A stretch of DNA of 9,582 nt from Candidatus Sulfopaludibacter sp. SbA3. GTDB lineage: Bacteria > Acidobacteriota > Terriglobia > 20CM-2-55-15. The position numbers and the translations under genes are program-made. How positions within the stretch are numbered: the stretch's first letter is position 1; every line of letters begins with the position of its first letter. Positions 5,795 through 9,582 of this stretch are shown here, one piece after another. The stretch lies in contig CAMAWS010000085.1 of NCBI GenBank assembly GCA_945861845.1, positions 1-9,582 on the forward strand, written 5' to 3'. The notes under the pieces are model-generated. The model worked only from the letters and a program-made list of their open reading frames with translations, was not told the DNA's origin and did no database searches.

Positions 5795-6535
5795 ATGCGA
5801 AATTCCTCCGCACGTTTGATCGTAACTCTACTAATGACAGGCGTTTTCTCGGCCACGGCATTCGGCCAGGCCGGAGGGCAGGACCTGTCGGGAATTTGGG
5901 CGCGAACCAGACAAGTATTGTCGTTGACCGCGGAACCCCCTGCCCGGACGCCCCTGGGTCAGAAAATGTTCGACGCGAACAAACCGTCGTACGGTCCCAG
6001 GGCAATTCCTCCCGCACTTGGAAATGATCCGACAGGCAATTGCGATCCCCTGGGTATTCCACGTTTGCTCATTCTTGAAAACAACCCTGGCACCTTCGAA
6101 TTCATTCAGATTCCTGGCAGAGTTCTCCAGGTTTTCGAACGGCATCGCATGTACCGGGAAATCTGGACCGATGGGCGGCCGCTTCCCACAAATCCCGAGC
6201 CTAAGTACATGGGGTACTCGGTTGGGCGCTGGGAGGGCGGCACGCTGGTTGTCAATTCACTCGGCTTTGACGAAAGAACCTGGATCGACCATTTTGGCAA
6301 TGCGCACAGCGAAGAGATGCGCCTCGAAGAGCGATACCGCCGCGTCGACCGTGAAACCATAGAATTCACCATGACGCTTACCGATCCGAAGGTGTATTCG
6401 GCGCCGTGGGTGAGCGAAAAGAAGACAGTGAAGCTTCAGCCGCCAAAAGCGCTTGAGGAGCTTTTTTGCATACCATCCGAGGAACAGGCTTTTAACAAAC
6501 GGATCCGGGATCCCGCGGCCGGGATCACCCGTTAG
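5795..6535 (+). CDS. Secreted 'DLSGIW' family protein of unknown function
   Basis: This 246-aa protein starts at ATG 5795, with AGAGAGG 4 nt upstream. It has a Sec signal peptide (LIVTLLMTGVFSATAFGQ, cleavage near 24-25), then DLSGIW at 30-35. Other conserved-looking segments are GNDPTGNCDPLGIPR (76-90), IPGRVLQVFERHRMYREIWTDGR (106-128), GRWEGGTLVVNSLGFDERTWID (144-165), HSEEMRLEERYRRVDRETIE (171-190) and DPKVYSAPW (197-205). I recognise the pattern from secreted acidobacterial proteins that occur in many paralogues per genome, but I know no assigned reaction. Two cysteines (C83, C225) could form a disulfide. The gene sits between two DUF6152 genes and ends 44 nt before the second. It is probably exported to the periplasm and works with its neighbours. 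Confidence 0.8.
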   Translation: MRNSSARLIVTLLMTGVFSATAFGQAGGQDLSGIWARTRQVLSLTAEPPARTPLGQKMFDANKPSYGPRAIPPALGNDPTGNCDPLGIPRLLILENNPGTFEFIQIPGRVLQVFERHRMYREIWTDGRPLPTNPEPKYMGYSVGRWEGGTLVVNSLGFDERTWIDHFGNAHSEEMRLEERYRRVDRETIEFTMTLTDPKVYSAPWVSEKKTVKLQPPKALEELFCIPSEEQAFNKRIRDPAAGITR

Positions 6536-6579
6536 TTCCTGTGATTGGTCTTTGAATTCAAGTACCGGGAGGCACGACG

Positions 6580-6993
6580 ATGACGCGAAACTTACGGACA
6601 CTCTTTGTTTTGAGCCTTGGCCTGCTTTTTGCAGCTGTGCCGCTGCTCGCGCACCACTACGGTGGAACCGTTTATGACGACACCAAGCGAATCACGCTCA
6701 AAGGAAAACTTTCGAAGCTGGACTGGATGAATCCACACGTTTATTACTACATCGACGTGGCTGATGAAAAAGGCCAGACGGTTACCTGGGAAGCGGAAAG
6801 TGGTCCGCCAAACTCCTTGTATCGACGCGGGTGGAGGAAAGACGACATTAAGATCGGCGATGCAATCACACTGACAAACGCCGCCCTGTCCCGCAACGGA
6901 TCTAAGAAGGTTTCCGGAGGAACGGTGACCATGCCGGACGGCCGCAAAGTATTCAGCGGAACCAATGGCGACGGTCTCGACAGAGTTCAATAG
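6580..6993 (+). CDS. Small exported DUF6152-type protein (second of two)
   Basis: This 137-aa protein starts at ATG 6580, with GGGAGG about 7 nt upstream. The signal peptide is TLFVLSLGLLFAAVPLLA and the mature end starts at or near AHH (24-26). It shares the spacing of the first DUF6152 protein: ITLKGKLSKLDW (38-49), NPHVYYYIDV (51-60), WEAE (70-73), RRGW (82-85) and IGDAITL (92-98). It then has its own tail, TMPDGRKVFSGTNGDG. The two paralogues are clearly divergent at residue level, so this is an old duplication or a co-inherited pair rather than a recent copy. A GC-rich hairpin (7006-7034) follows its stop codon. Confidence 0.83.
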   Translation: MTRNLRTLFVLSLGLLFAAVPLLAHHYGGTVYDDTKRITLKGKLSKLDWMNPHVYYYIDVADEKGQTVTWEAESGPPNSLYRRGWRKDDIKIGDAITLTNAALSRNGSKKVSGGTVTMPDGRKVFSGTNGDGLDRVQ

Positions 6994-7005
6994 CATTCTA
7001 TTCCC

Positions 7006-7034
7006 GGCGGCGCCCCTTTCGGAGGAGCGCCGCC
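7006..7034 (+). terminator. GC-rich hairpin between the second DUF6152 gene and the cytochrome gene
   Basis: GGCGGCGC (7006-7013) pairs perfectly with GCGCCGCC (7027-7034). After one mismatch, CCT/AGG extends the stem to a TTCGG loop. It starts 12 nt after the DUF6152 stop and ends 25 nt before the cytochrome ATG. Only a pyrimidine tract (CTCCTT) follows rather than a U-run, so full termination is doubtful; attenuation or mRNA 3'-end stabilisation is as likely. The hairpin buries a GGAGGA motif that is too far from the next ATG to serve it. Confidence 0.55.
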
Positions 7035-7059
7035 CTCCTTCAGCATTCCCGCCTCATCA

Positions 7060-7812
7060 ATGAAACATCTCACAGCAATCAGTTTCGTACTGGGCTTCGC
7101 TCTCCTGCCGCAAATTGACACGGGAAGAACCGTATGGGATGGCGTGTATAACGAAGCTCAGGCAGAGCGTGGCGCCCTGGACTACACAAAGAATTGTGGC
7201 GGCTGTCACATGGAAAACATGGCGGGCCAGGGCGAAGTTCCCGCGCTCAAGGGAACCGCTTTCATGGACAGGTGGCGCGATTACAGCCTGCAACCACTCT
7301 TCAGTCTCATCAAAACGGAAATGCCTCCGTTGCGCTTTCGAACGCCCGGCACGCCGAAACTCAGCGACGAAACCTACACCGACATCCTGACCTACCTGCT
7401 CAAAGCCAATGACTTTCCGGCAGGAGCCAGTGAACTGGCGCTCGACGCGCTCGACAAGGTTCAGATTGTGGGAAGAGAGGGGCCTGCGCCACCGCCAAAC
7501 TTTGCGTTGGTATTGGTTGTGGGCTGCATGGCGCTAACCGCCGATTCACGATGGGTGGTGGTGGCCGCCACTGAACCTGTCCGAGCGACCATGCCGGATA
7601 TAGCGACCGCGGAAGAACTTCGCGCTTCGCTGGCGAAACGGTTCGGCACACGGCAATTCCGCCTCGCGGACTTCGGATACCTTGGCGCCGAGTTCCGGCC
7701 GGAAAGCCTCCGGGGCCAAAAGATCCAGGTCAAAGGCTATTTGATCCGGCAGCGCGAGTTCGAACGCATCAGCGTTACTTCCCTCCAGACAGTCGCTTCG
7801 CGCTGTGGATAG
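7060..7812 (+). CDS. Periplasmic c-type cytochrome with C-terminal extension
   Basis: This 250-aa protein has a short N-terminal hydrophobic segment (TAISFVLGFALLPQ) that should direct Sec export. One haem-binding CGGCH occurs at 46-50 (YTKNCGGCHMENMAGQGEVPALKG), and M88 in EMPPLRF is the likely distal ligand. The class I domain ends at about residue 118. The remaining ~110 residues are not part of a normal monohaem cytochrome: a Pro-rich linker (GPAPPPNFALV), VVGCMAL, TEPVRA, then FRLADFGYLGAEFRPESLRGQKIQVKGYLIRQ and SLQTVASRCG. I recall this tail in acidobacterial cytochromes linked to quinoprotein dehydrogenases; C156 and C249 could bridge. The ATG has no Shine-Dalgarno and no alternative start is visible upstream. 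It is the last gene of the plus-strand run, and the likely role is as electron acceptor for a periplasmic oxidation. No dehydrogenase is in the window. Confidence 0.88.
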   Translation: MKHLTAISFVLGFALLPQIDTGRTVWDGVYNEAQAERGALDYTKNCGGCHMENMAGQGEVPALKGTAFMDRWRDYSLQPLFSLIKTEMPPLRFRTPGTPKLSDETYTDILTYLLKANDFPAGASELALDALDKVQIVGREGPAPPPNFALVLVVGCMALTADSRWVVVAATEPVRATMPDIATAEELRASLAKRFGTRQFRLADFGYLGAEFRPESLRGQKIQVKGYLIRQREFERISVTSLQTVASRCG

Positions 7813-7833
7813 CCCGCCGGGGAACTAGTGAGT

Positions 7834-9378
7834 TCAGGAATCCAACACCTGGTGAATTGCGGTTTTGAGGTCGTCTATCGAAAAAGGCTTTCGCAGGAAT
7901 GGAAGCGCATTTTGCGGGAATTCGCCGGCGCCCGCGGCAACCTGGATGCAACCCGACATCAATATGATCTTCGTTTCCTGATTACGCTCCTTCAACGCAT
8001 CGGCCAATTGAAGTCCGCTCATCCCAGGCATCACGACATCCGTCAGCAGAATATCGATGGAATCTTCGTGCTCGACGGCAAGCCGCAGTCCATCGTCTCC
8101 GTTGGAGGCCTCTATCACGTCGAAACCGATGGACTCCAGCATCTTGCGTGCAATGAGCCGCACTTCCTCCTGATCTTCGACCAAAAGCGCCTTGCCGCAG
8201 CGATCCGCCTTGTCAGGTGACGGAGCGCGCGGTTCCGTCTTTGTGACGCCAGCGGCAGCAGGAAGATAGATCGTAAAAGTGGAGCCTGATTCCGGCTCAC
8301 TATCCGCCCAGATATAGCCTCCGCTCTGCTTCACGATGCCATAAACAGTGGCCAGGCCCATGCCTGAGCCGGTCGTCTTCGTGGTGAAAAAGGGCTCGAA
8401 GATGCGGGCCTGAACTTCGCGTGTCATTCCGGTACCGGCATCACGGACGACAAGTGCCGCGTAGTGCCCCTCACGAATCACCTGGCTCATTCGAGTCGAT
8501 CTTCCATCCTCGAACACATGTCGTGTTTCGAGCTTGAGCTTGCCTCCATTGGGCATGGCATCCCGGGCGTTCAGGACGAGGTTTATGATTACCTGTTCGA
8601 CCTGGGAAGGATCGGCCTTTACAACGCATCGTTCCCCCGCGATGAGGTGGTCAAACTCGATGTGCTCGCCAATCATGCGCCGGAGCATCTGGGCAAGGTC
8701 TTCAATAAGCGTATCCAGATCGAAGTCGGTAGGCTGCATCACCTGCCTTCGGGCCAGCGCGAGAAGCTGCTGAGTAAGGCTCGCGGCGCGCTTCGAAGCT
8801 TTTTTCATGGCCTCGATGCCAAGGTCGATTTCCGCCGGCGATGACTTGCTGCTCAAAAGATCGCAATATCCGGATATGACACTGAGGATGTTGTTGAAGT
8901 CGTGCGCAATACCGCCGGCCAGATTCCCGATGGCTTCCATTTTCTGGGCAACGCGCAACTGTCTCTCAAGTTTTTTTCTCTCGGTGATGTCCCTGTCGAT
9001 GCCCCTATACCCGGTCAGGCCCTTGTCTCCATCGATGATCGGTACGCCGCTGCATTCCATGCTCCGGATCTCTCCGGACCTGGAACAGATCTCGTGTTCG
9101 ATGACAAACGGCTTCCCTTCGGAAATGTATTCCGCAAGCTTCTCCGCGACTCGCACCGCTTCCTCAGGAGGCATGAAGTCGAAGGGCGTTTTTCCAAGCA
9201 TCTCCTGCGCCTCGTATCCAAGAATGGCGGATACGTTTGGGCTCGAGAAGCTGTATGCGCCGGCCGCATCAGTCTCCCAGAGGATATCGCTGGTGTTTTC
9301 TGCAAACGTGAGGAACCGCGCTTCGGTCCGTTTCAGTGTTTCCAGGATTCGCTCTGATTCAAGGTTGTCTGAATTCAT
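7834..9378 (-). CDS. PAS-domain hybrid histidine kinase with C-terminal receiver
   Basis: I place the start at the ATG at 9378 (514 aa). A TTG at 9399 would add seven residues but lacks a ribosome-binding site; the ATG has only a weak GCGAG. Residues below count from the ATG. A PAS domain spans about 18-130 (ENTSDILWETDAAGAYSF, GYRGIDRDITERKKLE), with no membrane segment, so the protein is cytoplasmic. The HisKA H-box is GGIAHDFNNIL with H159. The HATPase domain has NLVLNARDAMPNGG (N270), VVRDAGTGM (D313), IFEPFFTTK and GSGMGLATVYGIVKQSGG. The receiver (about 396-514) has acidic E401/D402, phospho-acceptor D447 in LLTDVVMPGMSG, S475 and K497 in LRKPF, so all key residues are present. No partner response regulator or HPt gene is adjacent. 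It is convergent with the cytochrome gene, 21 nt apart. The signal sensed is unknown. Confidence 0.92.
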   Translation of the reverse strand: MNSDNLESERILETLKRTEARFLTFAENTSDILWETDAAGAYSFSSPNVSAILGYEAQEMLGKTPFDFMPPEEAVRVAEKLAEYISEGKPFVIEHEICSRSGEIRSMECSGVPIIDGDKGLTGYRGIDRDITERKKLERQLRVAQKMEAIGNLAGGIAHDFNNILSVISGYCDLLSSKSSPAEIDLGIEAMKKASKRAASLTQQLLALARRQVMQPTDFDLDTLIEDLAQMLRRMIGEHIEFDHLIAGERCVVKADPSQVEQVIINLVLNARDAMPNGGKLKLETRHVFEDGRSTRMSQVIREGHYAALVVRDAGTGMTREVQARIFEPFFTTKTTGSGMGLATVYGIVKQSGGYIWADSEPESGSTFTIYLPAAAGVTKTEPRAPSPDKADRCGKALLVEDQEEVRLIARKMLESIGFDVIEASNGDDGLRLAVEHEDSIDILLTDVVMPGMSGLQLADALKERNQETKIILMSGCIQVAAGAGEFPQNALPFLRKPFSIDDLKTAIHQVLDS

Positions 9379-9518
9379 GCTCGCTATTGGAACAGTCAAA
9401 GGATAGGGAGTGGTGCGATACGAAATTGATCGTCATCGAACTGCAACGACAAGCACGATAACACAAACGGGCAGGTACGAAGCCAGGGCTCAAGGGGCAG
9501 ATTTCGCTTGAAGTAACC

Positions 9519-9568
9519 GTCCCGGGTGGATCGGCGTGCGTTTGGAAACGAGACGCTCCGCCCGGGAC
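9519..9568. repeat. Long interrupted hairpin at the right edge
   Basis: GTCCCGGG (9519-9526) pairs with CCCGGGAC (9561-9568). Inside, GCGT (9534-9537) pairs with ACGC (9553-9556) and CGTT with AACG around a TGGA loop (9539-9550). Together these make one extended stem with internal loops. No U-tract follows on either side. It does not fold as a tRNA. It may be part of a structured RNA, a terminator or a repeat belonging to a feature beyond the window. The adjoining stretch 9379-9518 shows no gene and no convincing promoter for the kinase. Confidence 0.6.
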
Positions 9569-9582
9569 CTGAGTGTTCTAAT

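Noticed and set aside
6500..6530. GATCCC/GGGATC inverted repeat near the end of the 246-aa gene
   Set aside because: The arms are short (6 bp), lie inside the coding sequence and have no U-tract. Chance in GC-rich DNA is enough.
9379..9399. TTG start for the histidine kinase
   Set aside because: There is no Shine-Dalgarno before it and the seven extra residues add nothing to the PAS domain. The ATG at 9378 is preferred, though not proven.
9519..9582. Possible tRNA or integron attC-like site
   Set aside because: There is no T-arm or anticodon-arm pattern and no attC core-site consensus. Only the hairpin itself can be supported.

Overview
The window looks like a chromosomal stretch from an Acidobacteriota-type bacterium (Solibacter/Bryobacter or Vicinamibacter-like). 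This is inferred from family content: an Oar-like TonB-dependent receptor with an N-terminal carboxypeptidase-regulatory-like domain, paired DUF6152-type small exported proteins, a secreted protein with the 'DLSGIW ... WEGGTLVV' pattern common in that phylum, and a cytochrome c with a long C-terminal extension. No rRNA, tRNA, CRISPR array or transposase gene was found. All functional names rest on reading the translations; no database search was run.

Layout. (1) 51-126 is a perfect 34-bp inverted repeat at the 3' end of the first gene. (2) 131-3823, minus strand, is a two-gene operon: a 908-aa outer-membrane receptor followed after 36 nt by an exported protein with two DUF427 domains. (3) 3824-4328 is a non-coding divergent region. 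It holds a leader-like repeat (copy A), candidate promoters on both strands and a hairpin. (4) 4329-5138, plus strand, is an orphan PhnD-like phosphonate/phosphite-type binding protein with no signal peptide. (5) 5139-5295 is a spacer with a perfect 18-bp tandem duplication and a possible promoter. (6) 5296-7812, plus strand, is a run of four exported proteins: DUF6152, a 246-aa secreted protein, a second DUF6152, and a c-type cytochrome. (7) 7834-9378, minus strand and convergent, is a PAS hybrid histidine kinase with a C-terminal receiver. (8) 9379-9582 is non-coding and ends in a strong hairpin at the window edge.

How the genes may work together (inference). The receptor could import a large or scarce ligand across the outer membrane, with the DUF427 protein in the periplasm beside it. 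The four plus-strand genes look like a periplasmic redox or oxidation module in which the cytochrome accepts electrons; the oxidised substrate is unknown. A ~75-nt repeat lies in the same orientation and at nearly the same distance (23 and 24 nt) upstream of the start codons of the receptor gene and of the 246-aa gene. This suggests either a shared 5'-leader regulatory element linking the two transcription units or an interspersed repeat with a preference for such sites. It is the observation I would check first.
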